Notes: a model not told the origin generated them from the letters alone. 64,000 nucleotides of DNA from Cylicocyclus nassatus (GCA_958299035.1 CATQJL010000112.1:54913140-54977139), one strand, 5' to 3'; shown: positions 33,827-47,079, counted from the first letter of the stretch. Made by a program: numbers and translations.

Positions 33827-35690
33827 GAGAATTATGCATCTGACAACTTAGCATTCATTTGCATCTCCGCTAAAGAAAAAGCCAGCAACCACTCAGATAG
33901 AATAACAGTAGTCAAAGATTTATGTTAATTTGTAGTTTGAAACTCCACGCAATTTAGGTACAAAGAATTGTTTTATAAGCTTATGAAAAGGCTTACAAAT
34001 CCAGTGGACAAACTGTAGCTCATATGATCCATTCTTGGCCTAGACCTTTGACTCAATTTAAGACCGACTTTTACCGGACTCTAGAACTCTGACTAAGTTG
34101 TCAGATAGGATTACAGTTTGGCAGAGTTTGAATTTTGATTTTTTTATCGCGCAAATGGCTCAGGAAGGCCTTCCAATCAGCACCTAAATTATGAAAGCCC
34201 TCGCAGTATTCACATTTACTTCAACACTGATATATCAAGTAATTCTACGGTTAAACGTGCTTCAAGTACACAATCTTAGCACTACGACTTCTTTGCATAA
34301 TAACCCTTTCAAAAATTCATCGAATCGTGTAATTGAATTTGTTTGAAACAAAAGGAAATCGAGTTTTGGCAATGGTAAACTTTTGTATATTGTAGGGCTC
34401 TTGATAAATCCAACAGCATGCAGAAGGACAAAGAAATTATCAGCTTTCGTATGAGCACTAGCAAAAGCGACTCAAAGATTTTTCAAGATGATCAAAATGT
34501 CTCTTTTACTCAAATCTACAAATTTTACAAATAAATGTTAGCACAGCTTAGCCCAGATTCACAAAAGGTGAACCATCAGAACCATCAAAACCCATCAAAA
34601 AAGTGAAAAAACTTGAAAATTAGAAATAATTGAGTCTTATAGAACTTGTTAGTACAAACAATACAGTGCTGGTCATAGCTATAAAGCCACCTTAAAATCA
34701 TTGTAATTTGCCCTGTCTTGAACGGAATTATCCGAAAGACCACTATTTTGTGAACCAGCGTTATATCATTGACCACAACGGCTCCCAATTTCACTGATTC
34801 TGATCGGAGGAAATGAAAAAATTGAAAAAAACATGTAGCGAAGGCTGGTCACAGCGAAAGAAGATTCGTACCGTTTTTGCCTCAAAATGCATAAAAAGTC
34901 AAATTATTTGAAAAATCTGCTCTTTTACCGAATTTTGAAGCAATTGTTTGACTTGTATGAAGGTCCTACGCTGAACCTTTACAGTGAATACAATAAAAAC
35001 GCTTGAATCAACATTAAGTAATCGCCGATATTGTAAACGAGCCCTAACCTCACCTACAGGTAGACTAGTTTTCGAACCGCTGAAATTGAGTTCCAATGCC
35101 CGAAAAGCTCTGCCATGTGTTACGATAGACTCGTGCGCATATATTGAACGTCATCGCAATTTTGAGGATTATGGTTCCGAGTTGGGCGCTTTTTTTTCTG
35201 AAAATGGGTGGTGTGCACTCTGCCTGATTATGATGTCCACTCGGACCACTCGATCAGGCGAAAAACCGCTTAAAACCTTGAAATTCTGGTGTTCCTTACA
35301 GTTCTGTAAGGTCTGACTTGGTGAGGAGTTCAAACTAAAACTTGAAGTCATGTGAGATAATTGCGCATAACCAAAGCAGACAAGCGTTCTAACTTCAATG
35401 CTCAAATACATCTTTGCAAAAATTCTGACAGCTTCTGCATTAGTTTGTCGCCATGCAGGTAAGGTGTCAAATTCCGACCAAAATTTTTCGGTTTTGCGTC
35501 TCAGAAGCGTGCTTACACCTCGGTAAGGTGAGACTCGTTTATTATCAGCGACTACGCAATGTCGAGTCCAGCGCTTTTCAACGTGCTCATTGCAAATTCT
35601 AAGCGAATTTTAGGACCATCATCCGAGTCAAAGTGTCAAGTGCTTAAGAATTCGGTGAAAAGGCAGTTTTGTCAAGCATTATAACTTTTT
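33827..35690. other. No gene recognised
   Basis: About 1.9 kb, AT-rich. The plus-strand frame at 34984-35316 (110 aa) overlaps an equally open minus frame and shows no motif. No repeats with matches elsewhere were noticed. Confidence 0.4.
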
Positions 35691-35739
35691 GTGCATTTTG
35701 GAGAAAAAAATGCAAGATAAATCTTCTTTTCAAAAATCG

Positions 35740-35954
35740 ACAGCTTTCGCTGAGCAAAAAGGGAAGAAGGTAGAGGAATAAGGCCAAAATGAGAGAATTT
35801 TGGAAGAAAAGCCGTTGAAAACGTCAAAATTCTCCAACTCCCGTCGTTAAAAACGCGTGCGGCGGCTGCAGCGCATGCAGCACAGTTCCGGAACAGTCCC
35901 AGCACAGTGCGGGCGGTAACAGTTCCGGAACATGGGAATCACTATGACCCAACC
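35740..35954. mobile_element. Truncated copy of the GGCTGGGTTCATACTG PIF/Harbinger-like MITE
   Basis: The right end GGGAATCACTATGACCCAACC, followed by TTA, corresponds to the right end of 48465-49211. CTGCAGCGCATGCAGCACAG, GTTCCGGAAC and the inner AAAAAGGGAAG block are shared. The left arm is absent. Confidence 0.75.
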
Positions 35955-36123
35955 TTAGGTTAGTCTTGAGGTTAGATCTTTGGATTGTAAACAAAAGTGC
36001 GCTCGCACGCGTCAAATATACTTCTTATTTTAAGTCACTTCCTTTCTTAAAAATGCGGTAAATGGCGGATACAACTTTTTGCATTTTGGTACAAATAAGG
36101 GCTAGGCATGTATATCATCCCGT

Positions 36124-37022
36124 ACAAAGTAGGGCAAAAGTCTGAGAGCCGAATCGCAGTGTTGTGAATCATGAAACTAGATTCCAAATTACTGCCGTCT
36201 AATGCTGCGATCATCCTCTGCAAATCACACCTAAAGATGCTTGCCATATGTTTTTGTGAAAACTGGATTCATCAAACAAGTGCTAAATAAGTGCTTTTGC
36301 AGAGCGAGAGAACCAAAATTTAGTATATACAACTTATCTCGTAGCTTGAAATACTGTAAATATTTTTCAACACTTTGATGCATACGATATAGTGGTGGCT
36401 TTACGCTTCACTAATAATAGTCGCCTTTGCCAGAAACTATTTTTTCGAAAACATAAATCAATAATTTGCGAATATTAACTGCGTGCCAGTAACCATTTAT
36501 CTTCAAAATAAATTTGAAAGCTGAGTGAGAGCGCAGCAGGTTCTGAGTTTCAGGCTTGAATTCTTTCTATGAGTCTTCTGTTTAGGCAACTATTTGGATT
36601 CGGTAAATGCAACTTTTTCAGTACTTTTCAAAAAATGATTTTTCGCTCTCACTTGCGCAACAATAGCATCATCCAAATTTCCAGTATGCGAGTAATTTTC
36701 TTCCTAAATATTGCAGAAAAAAATTTCTTCGCATTATTTTGTAGCCAAAAGGTTGCTCTAACATGCTGGACATTTGCCTAGTGAAAGAAGCAGTTACCGT
36801 GAAGGCGTGGGACGAATTCCATTACGAATGCCTGCACGCCACGACAGGCGGACTCGCCAAGATTTCAAAGGGCTGCTTTGGAGCCAAAGAGGCGATTTCA
36901 AAATTCGAGAGCTGCACTGTGTTCGGGTTCAATCGTGGAAACCAAACTTTGTTTTTAGGTACTTTCCTTCTGATTTTATCTGAAAGAATATTGGACACTC
37001 ACACTTTTGCCCCACCCCTGTA
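36124..37022 (+). mobile_element. mariner/Tc1 element relic, copy 2
   Basis: Left GGGCAAAAGTCTGAGAG and right TTTTGCCCCACCCCTGTA are inverted ends. Near the right end a frame reading VKAWDEFHYECL, then a short K/A-rich tail, resembles the C-terminus of a Tc1-type transposase. Upstream catalytic residues could not be placed. The copy at 31061-31920 aligns in inverse orientation. Confidence 0.7.
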
Positions 37023-38837
37023 GCTTATGCCATAACATACTGATTCACTACAAACTAAGTCTTTATCAAATCAAAAACTACTGCTGGTGATTAAAACCCA
37101 TAAATGAGCTAACTGTCAAATGAATAACTTTCATATTGGTATCAGGCCTAAAAGCATGTCGAAAAAACATTAGGTAAGAAACATAAAATAATATAAGATG
37201 GATAAACTAATAGAACTGGACTGTAATAATAAATCAATAAATTCACTAAACTTACAAACTTATAAACTAATCTTCCATATAAATATATGAGAAAATGTTA
37301 CAAATCTGAGTATAAGAGCTAGAATGGATGATCACATAGAGAACAAAGTCACTGATAATCTGAGAAAAGATTTGTTTTGGACCAACATGGGAAAGATACC
37401 TGGTCGAAGTGGGGTTCCCATAAGAAACGTGTTTTGTCTTATAGAGCATGGAACTGTTTCCAAATCTGCTTTCAATATCTCCAAAGCGCTTTTGGGAGGT
37501 GAATGGCGGAAATTTTCTAAACAAAAAGTTCAACGCGCAACAACAATAAAATAAGTTAGAACTGTACTTTGTAAGTTTTGATGGGGCCACAACTACCAAT
37601 TGTGCTTCATGCAGTACATCCAGTCTGCATAGACACAGACCTCAACACTTGTCTTTACCATAGCCAGACCCTTGAATTTATGCCTGAATCATTCTCCTTC
37701 CGAGAGCGCTTCGCATACCGAAAGCAGATTTGGAATTAGCGTTTCATGCTCTATAAGACATTACATTTCGTATAAAAAATACACTTCGACCAAGTACTCT
37801 TCTCTTGCAGGTTACTTATCAACTACGTCTTTTGAACTCAATTATATTAGGTTAGCCAAAAATAAGTCCGTTTTGGCATGCAAATCTTCATAAAAAATTC
37901 TCTTGTTGTTTTCTATCCACGATCTTTTGTGTAAAAGTAGATCAAAGCTTCCTCTATCACATACTAAATATTTAACATTGTCTATCATCAGTAAAAACAG
38001 TTATGCCTCAACATGGCTGAACTTGCAAGAGCTCAATTCTTTGACTTCCTCTGAATTTCCAAAAACTCAATTCTTTGACATTCTAAGCCTCGTTTTCATG
38101 TTGCAAGAGGTGTAGAAAACAGCATTTTAGTAAATACAAAGGAGTTCTCTCTATTTAAACAACAATGGAAATTGCGAACTGCCACTTTGAGAATTCTTTT
38201 ATCGAAGAAACCGAATTATTTTCGCACTATGTGAAAATGGAGTTACTCAATTTTTTTGCGAATTTTCTCCGGAAGATAAGTTCTATGCGAACAAAATTTC
38301 TACTCCAATCCCCATTAAATGCTCTTTCCAGAGATGCCAAAGACTGGACAAAAGTTTGTCTGAAGCATTTGTAAGAGCCGCAAAAGCGACCGAACTTATA
38401 CAGCCACTTATTATAACATCAAAGCTGTAGTTGGTCAAGAATGTTCGATAACCCATTGGACCACAATAGTAACCATTCTGTTTTTATTCAGCATAATTAA
38501 AGTAAGAGTTGATCGTGGCAATACCAGAAAGAAAAGAAAGAAAAAAATTGCGGCTTGTTTCATAGCCGAAAAATGCAGCAGTCAATGCTAATAATATTAT
38601 ACCAAGACTTGTATAAAATACTAAAAATAAAAATATGTATTATATCACTTCTCTTATTCAATCATCACACTCAACGCTGATGCAATAAACATTCCTAATC
38701 GTTACAAGCAGTCATCTGCTGCACACTCTGCTACAATCTCTTTAACAGAACCAGCCCTATCATCAAAAGCTTTTAGTGAAATCGAGTCCCCCATATTAAA
38801 GCACCGATTGGTATGAACAAACTTTTAACAACAAAGA
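37023..38837. other. No gene recognised
   Basis: AT-rich stretch between the mariner relic and unit B. 38560-38710 is the inverse of 6230-6403. The frame 37324-37554 and its minus-strand opposite are both open by chance. Confidence 0.4.
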
Positions 38838-41800
38838 CATAATACATTTGGTGAAACAACATAAACATTGACGTTTATCAGAGTCTCAAATAATTCTAGT
38901 AACGTGCTTGTTTATGCCAGAAGCATGCTTAACAATGTTAGGGTAGATAATCAGCACAAGTGTGGGATGTTTTCAGTGGCTCCGAACAAAAGATGAATGA
39001 CGTTAAAGAAAGAAGGTTAGCTGTTAGGAGTCCCCTGTTGATCATTCAAAAAAGGGAGAACGCGGCTTGTACACTAAATGAGCCGCTTTTCGACGATAAA
39101 TGGTGTAGGTGGAACACTTATAGATAGAAGACAGCGTGGAATCCAGATAACTGGAGCTTCTGATATAAAGCTTGATAAACCACATACGGACAAGAGTCTC
39201 CTAGCCGTACTCAAACATCAAAGCTCGATGTCCGTAAGGGGACTCACAAACAACGCCATCTCTGCTTATAGCCAGCAAATGTAATGGCTGAAGCAAGATT
39301 AGTCTTGCAAAAATTTGTGCTCATGCTATGTTATCTCATTCAATTTATTTGATGAATTATCCAAGAGCGTTTCTTCTTTGATCTTTCATTTTTTCGCTGC
39401 TGAAGCTATAACAACTTTGCCTGTTGTTGACATGTCGTTTATAGTCATTAACTCCTGACAAATCCGATAACATTTTTTTGGCATCACATTTATGTTACTC
39501 TAATATTGATCAATTTGGAGTAATATATTTCAGTGCATACTTCTTACTTCCCTGCTTGGAAAATTGATTTTTGACTCAGTTAAGAGTGAAGAAGTATTCT
39601 ATGAATTCTTAGCCCACCAGCACCTTCCACCGAAGAAGCCCTTTCATATGTGGGAGAGCGCTTCAGCAGTGAGTGATGCCACTGAATTTTTTTTTTCCAT
39701 AAAAGCATTTTCCAAAATTTTGTCAAAATATTGACACCGGAAGACGAAGTAGATTCTAAGATCCAAAGCGGCAATTGACTTTTTACATCTTTCAGTGGCA
39801 GTCGGGAAATCGCAATTTTCATCCGCCTCCTTACCCTAAAGTTGCGTCCTTTTTTTAGGCTTTTGTGAGAATCAAATATAACCTTTGTAGATATTGCGCC
39901 CTAATAAAACAACAGCGGTCGAAAGTGCGCTTGAAAAAAAACCCAGTTTCCTGCTCTTTTTCGCAAGCCTAAGTTTTTCCGATTGACTTAAAATACACAT
40001 TGGACGACGAGACCAGGCTTTGTTTAGAGATTCTCTTGCTGAATTTGGACACTAAAACAGTGCCTGTCAAAGCTGAAACGCAGAGATGAAATGGGAACGC
40101 AGAGCAGGAAATTCACAGGTACATAAGCCTTGTTCAAGATGTGTACATAAACACTGCAATAACAAACTTCTTGCACATTCTGCATGGGCTTTGGAACACC
40201 ATACTGTTTTTAAAAAAGTTCTACAGAGAAATGTTCGAACGCTAGCAAATCTGGAGCTAAAACGAAAAGATTTAAATGCCCAAGAATGAAGAAAATCTCG
40301 GAACTTCTTCCAAAAACCTTTACAAATCTCCTATTGGCTTCTTACGCATGTAAATTCCACTCAAGTCACTCATATATAAGTCCCTCATACTATAATTCCT
40401 CTGTTGCTAAAAATCGGGAGAATGATAATTTCCATTTTGTCAGAATAACGCTAAGCTGTTCCTACACTAGTAATGGTACACTAAAGATTTTAGAGAACGA
40501 ACGAATCCAGCCTGTTATAAGCGCTATTTCAAATATCGATTTCAGCTTTCTTCCTTGAGGGTTCGTTCGTCAAATTCAAAATTTCTCAAAAACTAGCCCT
40601 TGCAGAGAGCTAAGATTTTAGGTTGTGTTATTGATGACTTTAATGTTCTACCACTAGTGTAAATTAACTTAGCATTACTTTGATGAAATCAAAAGAATTT
40701 ATTTTTCGATTTTAGGCAAAGCGAAAAATCAGCAGTTGCATGTATGAAAGATTATGATCTTTCCTCGATATTTTGGGCACATTGATTTCTTTGCTTTTTG
40801 ACTCCGAACTTTGCATGAATCAGACCTACTGCTAGTTCGAACACCTCCACAGTTCACTTATTCTCTATTAAGGTACTTAGAAATCCAACTAAAATGTAGA
40901 GATGGTATGACTTATTGTAATATAAATATACTTAGGTGCAAAACTTATGCATCAGATTGATACATGCGACAATTTTTTCCATATGTCGGTTCTAGAACTT
41001 TTTGTAATTCTTATCTACTTCTCTCGTTGCTGCCCCAATACTTTTCATGATCGTGTTCATATCCATGCGATAATGTGAGTTGCATAATGTTCTCGAGGAT
41101 GACACAAATGATCAAATGGGCAGTTTTGTTGATTGAATTTTTACGAGCTCTGATCAATTGATTGACCGCAATTGGATATCGAGCTTAGTTTTTTAACTTG
41201 AAGTAAAGCTAGCCTTTTTTCAATCTTATCGTTAGTACTCAAGATTCCAGCACTAGTTTTGAAGATTCCTTTCTTCGAAATCGAAAGAGGACAATGTATG
41301 TCAATGCTATTTTCGCAAATTTATTGGAGAGTTCAGCCGTTTATGAAATGAAATTTTTCTTCAAATAAGAGAAATGCAGTGTTATCAGTAAATCACTCAG
41401 CAGTGATGTTAAGGCTTTCGGCTGAATATTTGGAAAATGGTTTGAAAGAAAGTTGACTAGAGTTTGTTTCATTCGCATCAGCAGGAACACAAAGCTCGAA
41501 TTTGAGACAGCAACTTCCCGCTTTCATCATTCTGAGCGGATACGAAAACGTGTACGAGCACAAGTTGGTAATTACCGGTTTACCGAAAGGAACTTTGTTC
41601 AAGCAACGTTTCCATATATTGAAACATGTTTTGTAAGTACTTCATGGTCACTCTGCTTTATCACTATTTTGATTGCGCACAAATGTCCGATGAGATAGCT
41701 GCAAATATTGACACACTTTTCTTAAATAAAAAGTGTCCGCGAATAGTTGTCTAGAGCCTCTGCAGTTACAAGGCACATGTACCTAGATTGTAGAACGCAT

Positions 41801-42115
41801 ATCACAATCGAACTCCCTAAGAGCAACCGAGCAACCAGTGATAGACAACTCCATTATTTGCGATTTGCCGACTACATAACTCTTGGCAATACACAGTACA
41901 GAAGCTAATTTGCATTGAGATGCAAGTTAAACATATAGTGGTTGTGGTAAGATTACGAAGAACTTGAAGCGACCTAAATCTTGACTTGTAGTTCATCTTT
42001 CTAGGTCAGCTTCGCTGTTTCGAGTGCAGCTTAACAGATATTGCAAATAAAGTTCTTCGCGTATTCATGTACGAAATAAGGCTCTGGCCATACACTACCC
42101 GCATTACCTATGCCA

Positions 42116-42245
42116 AGTCACCCGTATTAACAGTGTTACCAGTGCTACCAGTGTTGACAGTGTTAACAGTGTTAACGCTGTCACTGGTGTTGCTGGTGTT
42201 AGCAGTTCACCACATTTATTAGTGCTACTAGTGTTGCTTGTACTG
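42116..42245. repeat. Cryptic simple repeat (CAGTGTTAAC-like)
   Basis: Imperfect reiterations of CAGTGTTA(C/A)C, CCAGTGCTA and inverted TGGTGTTGC. A similar but weaker theme continues at 42430-42500. Low-complexity, non-coding. Confidence 0.6.
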
Positions 42246-42249
42246 CTAT

Positions 42250-43270
42250 TAAATAACGAAAGACCACACACCTTTTTTTTCGGTTACAGGATATAAGTTG
42301 TGAGATTTCACTTGAAAAAATGAAACTGCAGGGATGATCAAATCATAATTCAACCACAACTCAACACCCCAACACACTCACTCAATCAGCCAGCATCAAA
42401 AGCAATTGTTTGGGTAACACTCTTAAGCACAAATAACAATAGTAGCAGTGGTAACACGGCTAGCACTGCATGTGTAACATGGATAACTCATAACACTAAT
42501 AATAAGGCGTCATGGTATGGTCGAACCGCAGAAATACGGGCGGGCTGACTTACTGCGCCGCTAAGGCTTGATAGATACTTCGCTGCTTAGGTATGAACAA
42601 AACCAGCGAGCAGCGAAGGCAGCGCTGCGTCAGCTGATCAGCGCTGCAATCGGTTGTTTCTTGCCTGCATCTTGAGTGCTTACTGCGCTATCGTCAAGTT
42701 TCGTTAGGTCAAATGGAAAGGATTAACTCAAGTGTTCTGAGTCGGATCTGAAAACCATAGTCTACTTTCGTAAAAAGTTCCTTATTTTTAATTTTTCGTA
42801 TTCAAAGCATAAAAGGCAGCCATTTACCAACATTTTTGAGAGAAGCAGTTTGAGTTGCATTCCACCCTTATCGCGGCAATGGTCCCAGCAAGAGAGTGCC
42901 CCTCAGGCAATGACATGATCAAGTCCACTGGAGGCAAGACTTCATCTCATTACACCGTCAGCTTCTTCAGTACTGAAATTGTTACCAATATGTACTTGGC
43001 TTCTCGACTTCTTTTTCGCTATTTCCTTATATCCGCCTTTACAACTCTAGTTTGATGATTTACACCGCATTCATGAATTGCTCATGCGAGAAAGACGAAC
43101 TTTGTTTTGATATTGCTAGTTGCGGGTAGAAGATGGTAAAAAAAATAGGTAGATTCAAGTAAAAACAGCTGCTTGCAGCTTAAACAGCTGGAATACGCTC
43201 AGGAAAAGTGGGCGTAACTCAGCTGCGAAAGTTGTTGCAGCGCTGATCACCTTGACCAACGCTGCCAGTG
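42250..43270. other. Unit B specific, no gene recognised
   Basis: Short frames only. CAGCTGATCAGCGCTG and CGCTGATCACCTTG blocks near 42630 and 43235 hint at a decayed inverted repeat around 42600-43260. Confidence 0.35.
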
Positions 43271-43278
43271 CTGCTCAA

Positions 43279-43580
43279 AGGCAGTAGATCGGCAGAATGA
43301 GACCCGCGACAGAAGGTCGCAGGGTAGGAGCCTCCATATGGAACCTATCGGCCAAAGTCCGGTCTTTCTCCCACTTCTAACCCCCGAAATTCCAAAGCGG
43401 AAGCAGCGCTCATCTCCTGTATTCTCCGGCCCGCCCATCCCATGGTGGGCGGGGCCAGAGAATACAGGAGATGAGCGCTGCTTCCGCGTTGAAATTTCGG
43501 GGGTTAGAAGTGGCAGAGAAAGATCGGACCTCCCTGAGACCTTGTTTTGTCACGAGTCTCATTCTGCCGATCTACTGCCT
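43279..43580. mobile_element. TTAA-type foldback MITE, copy 4
   Basis: AGGCAGTAGATCGGCAGAAT at the left is exactly inverted at the right end (ATTCTGCCGATCTACTGCCT). Nearly all 302 bp is palindromic, including TCATCTCCTGTATTCTC and its inverse. It abuts the piggyBac-like MITE at 43585, sharing one TTAA (43581-43584). The left flank reads TCAA. Confidence 0.85.
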
Positions 43581-43584
43581 TTAA

Positions 43585-43899
43585 CCCATTGACGACGATG
43601 TGGACCACCGGTGGCCCACGCACTTTTTGCCGCCAGGGACGATGTGGACAACCGGTGGCTCATACCCCTTGCAAAATCATATCCCTTACAAGTCTAGTAT
43701 TTTCCCTACCGTTCAGTATTTTTTCCCATATTTTGCATTCTTGGAATCTGTAGACTTCCTTCTCTAAGAAGGTGATTGTAGTTGTTTACAAGACCACTTT
43801 ACATTTCGTAAATGATCACAAAATTTTCCCACGCCGAAAGTTTGTGCAAAATCGCGTCGTCCCACTCGCAACGCAAAATTAGACGTCGTCGTCAATGAG
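43585..43899. mobile_element. piggyBac-like MITE, copy 2
   Basis: 315 bp, ends CCCATTGACGACG / CGTCGTCAATGAG, with TTAA at 43581-43584 and 43900-43903. Two palindromes of the GTGGACCACCGGTGGCCCAC type stand near the left end, separated by a segment with CCAGGGACGATG. Same family as 8204-8523 in opposite orientation. Confidence 0.9.
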
Positions 43900-44199
43900 T
43901 TAAGAATGACTTGCTACGTATAGACACGGCTTTTCGCGTCAACTGCTGCAGCAGGAGGCAGCAGTGTCACTCCGCTGCAATCAATACGCATGAATTGCGT
44001 TGCTGCCACCGCTACTTATAAACACCCGACGCCTGGGTATGTATCAAGCCTAAGAGAACTCCATAAACTAACGATACTCTCAAGCTATAGCATGAGGCGG
44101 TCAAACCACTCGCCTTATCTCGCGGTCGACGATAACACGGTAATGTCAGGTCCCAGCACAGATGGTTCGGGGTCAAACCGAACTTCGTTTTTGAGATTA

Positions 44200-44301
44200 G
44201 GCTGCGTTCGTACTGATTCTGAGAACAGTTCCAGTACAGCGCTTGATTCGAGCGTTGTGCTGGGACTGTTCTTAGATTTTCAGATCAGTATGAACGCAGC
44301 C
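44200..44301. mobile_element. 102-bp hairpin MITE, GGCTGCGTTCGTACTG ends
   Basis: GGCTGCGTTCGTACTGATTC is inverted at the right end with one mismatch. TTA at 44197-44199 and 44302-44304. Virtually the whole element is one stem around GCGCTTGATTCGAGCG. It is a miniature of the 48465-49211 family. Confidence 0.9.
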
Positions 44302-44304
44302 TTA

Positions 44305-45420
44305 CAGGCAACGGGGACATCATTTTTATAAGGTCCTGGGCGAAAGGCCAAAAAATAAAACGACATACATGTCAGGTTTTACGAGTTGAACGTGTCTTTT
44401 GGCGAGCGCGCGAACTTCAAACGTAAGTTCCTAACAAATAGATAGTATGTTTACAGCGCACAAACAATCACATGACGCCGAATTTGGGTTATATATACAA
44501 TATTACTCCAGACAACATTATGTAAAAAGTTTTAAAGACTTATGTGTTCTAATACCCGTTCCCAAATTTGTTGGTTTCTAGACCAACACCAAACCAACTG
44601 GGTTGGTTCGGAGCATAAATATCGGAGAGTTCACATAAGGGACATTTTTGATTTGGACGAAGAGAACGCTTCAAAATCTATCATATAGCGAAGAAAGCGA
44701 ATGAAACCACTGCTTCTCCTATTTTTTGAGCCAAAAATAGTGTAAATCAAAGCACTGATAGATATCGCCTAATCACATGCGGTGTCCTTTGAACTATGTG
44801 GCGAAAAATGCATGCCAGATTGTTGAGGTTACAAATTGATTGGCCTAAAAGGTTCAACGTTCTGAATACTGAAATGGTACCATACTCAGGAATTGAATCG
44901 ACACAAAATGTTTCTTTGTTTTTTTGTTATATTGGGTACCTCAAAACTCGTTTTTTTCGCTTTTTTATCGTTATGTTTTGTTATGTTGATGCAAGGGTTT
45001 CTCCACTGACTTTTACATCAAAGAGGACTTAGTAAATTTTCGCGAATTTATAGGTGACTTCATTTCCGAAAATGCTCCAAACCTACGCGTGCGGGGCCCT
45101 GGGTAATGTGCCGCCAAAGCTTGGTTGTTTCATACTGCTGCATTGACCGCAGCTGACTGCAGCTGAATGCAGCTTACCGCAACTAACCATACTGACCACT
45201 GCATCCTCTTATGAAAAAAGCAACTACGGCTACATGAAAACACCGTGAATTACGATTAAGTGGATAATAAGGTCTGATTTTGCTTTTTCAATCAAATTTT
45301 GGCCTTTGTTTTTCTTAAATTCATATTCGTCCTGGTTTCTCATATTATTGCGTATAGTTCTCGCTCGTATTTTTTTAGGCGTATAGTGTTGTGCTTTATA
45401 AGCTTGCGCTATTTATCTTC
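44305..45420. other. Unit B specific, no gene recognised
   Basis: Short frames. A GACCGCAGCTGACTGCAGCT simple repeat lies at 45145-45190. Confidence 0.35.
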
Positions 45421-45438
45421 TACATCTTTAGGATTTGA

Positions 45439-45509
45439 CATGGATTGCAAGATCGATCGCAAACTGCTCTGCTCTTTATATAAGTCGGTCACAATCTTGC
45501 AATCCATGT
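45439..45509. repeat. 16-bp perfect inverted repeat with 39-base loop
   Basis: ACATGGATTGCAAGAT and its exact inverse ATCTTGCAATCCATGT. Function unknown; possibly the ends of a tiny insertion. Confidence 0.75.
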
Positions 45510-45584
45510 TAAGGATATGAGGTTTGGAAGACAATTAGCTATAGTTCAAAAACAACAAAAATATATGCCCCAAACTACAAAACG

Positions 45585-45745
45585 CTATGACCAGATCGGA
45601 CACAGGTTCGATCCCCGCCCCTGGGCCAACCAAGCCCTCTACCCTCCGGGGCCGGTGAATTGGTACCAGAGTAATCTGGGAGGATAAAAGCACTGACTTG
45701 GAAACGGCTGGCCCCCGCAAGTCACTGTAATAGGCTCGCACGCAT
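45585..45745 (+). mobile_element. Probable tRNA-related SINE
   Basis: CAGGTTCGATCCCCGCC provides a B box. It is followed by a conserved-looking tail (GAATTGGTACCAGAGTAATC, GGAGGATAAAAGCACTGACT, GCCCCCGCAAGTCACTGTAA). I recall similar sequence as an abundant repeat in parasitic nematode genomes but could not check this. The A box is not clear. Confidence 0.5.
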
Positions 45746-46496
45746 ACAATTGCCTCTTCGACTATGAAGTTAGTGTGTGCGTTCGGCGCATGCCCTCAGA
45801 GGGTATTGAAGACGCCGAATCCTTTATCCTTATTATTTATTAAACTACAAAACAGCACAGGTGAGAATAGTACAAAACAGGTATACGCAGTAATAGCAAA
45901 ACTCAGAATAAGTATGAACATATCGAATCCTACGAGGTGTTTTGACATGATCGCGGTTGTTTTTTCTATTATGGGATTATGCAACGGCCGGCGCAGTCAG
46001 TGCTGTCAATGCGGGAGTATGAAACAACCCCATAGTGTTGTGCAAAAATGTAATCTTCGAAGCTTTATATGTTATCTACAGCACTGCGGAAAAGCAGCTA
46101 ATTTCCTGGCTGTAATGAGGTCGACGGAAAAGTTAATCAGAATGGTAGCAAAAGAACTGGCTTAAGCTGATAAAGTCGCAAATTAAAGCAAGCAACGAAA
46201 GCTCATTGATAGTCTCGCGTTGTGATCAGCATGGAAGCAAATTTGATTGGAAGCATAGGTAGGAGAATAGCCAGAAATTGGTCTGCTATCACTCAGTAAA
46301 CGTAAGAAGCTAGAAAAGTTAATTCTTTTGCTGTTTAAATCGAACCATCAAAGTGCCATCAGCACCAAAATGCTCAAAGGCATTGTCCAAGTCAACTGAT
46401 GGATGGTGGGAGTTTGACGCAGTGTGGGAGCACGGCTCCTGACTAATGCAAAAGTTCAAGTCCGATTGAAAATAAGTGGATCTTAAAGGCAGCGTT

Positions 46497-46926
46497 CCGG
46501 GCAAAATTTCGCCTCTCATGTTTCTGCCAATCTGGGGCCTTTCCGTGGCCCTGATTACAGCTGTAAAGTCCAAATTGTTCAAAACTTCCAAAAAACCCGG
46601 TTCTTTTTCGTCCCTCTCTTCAAGGAGCGAACGAGTTTGGAATTGCTCGTCCCCATCGTCATGCCAGCTGGAGGAGTTGCAACTGTACGGATGCAGTTGC
46701 ATTGCAGTGTGCAGTGCAACTGCAATGCAACCGCACATTTGCGTAAGCATTCGTCCTCAAGGGTGGTTTGTGATACGAAGGGGCGGCTTGTGATACGTAT
46801 CACAGGCCCGTATCTCCTTTTAGAGGGCACATCAAAGGATTGGACCAACGCAGATCGAATACTCATGGGCCCCTCTTTACAACTATGTGCCAATCTGGGT
46901 GGATGGATCTTGCCTGGACGCTGCCT
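46497..46926. mobile_element. TTAA-flanked foldback MITE, copy 5, nested
   Basis: AGGCAGCGTTCCGGGC at the left and TGGACGCTGCCT at the right, TTAA at 46493-46496 and 46927-46930. Shares TCTGGGGCCTTTCCGT and the following 40 bases with copy 1 (4556-5024), so it belongs to the same subfamily. Confidence 0.9.
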
Positions 46927-46939
46927 TTAAGGCGTGAAA

Positions 46940-47079
46940 ATCGGAAAAAGGGGTGGTACTTCAATCCCGCTTCCTTGACAAGTTTTGACGTGGTTACTTC
47001 AGCAGTCCTAGAGCATTGCCACGTCAAAACTTGTCAAAGGGGCGGGATTGGAGTACCGCCCCTTTTTTCCGAAGCGAAT
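46940..47079. repeat. Nested hairpin
   Basis: CGGAAAAAGGGGTGGTACTT pairs with AGTACCGCCCCTTTTTTCCG, and TTGACAAGTTTTGACGTGG with CCACGTCAAAACTTGTCAA. The arms are about 55 bp with a short centre. It sits in the inner flank of the outer MITE. Confidence 0.85.

Noticed and set aside
46319..46930. Frames of 97-143 aa on both strands
   Set aside because: They lie wholly within nested MITEs with palindromic arms, so long frames appear by symmetry and GC content.
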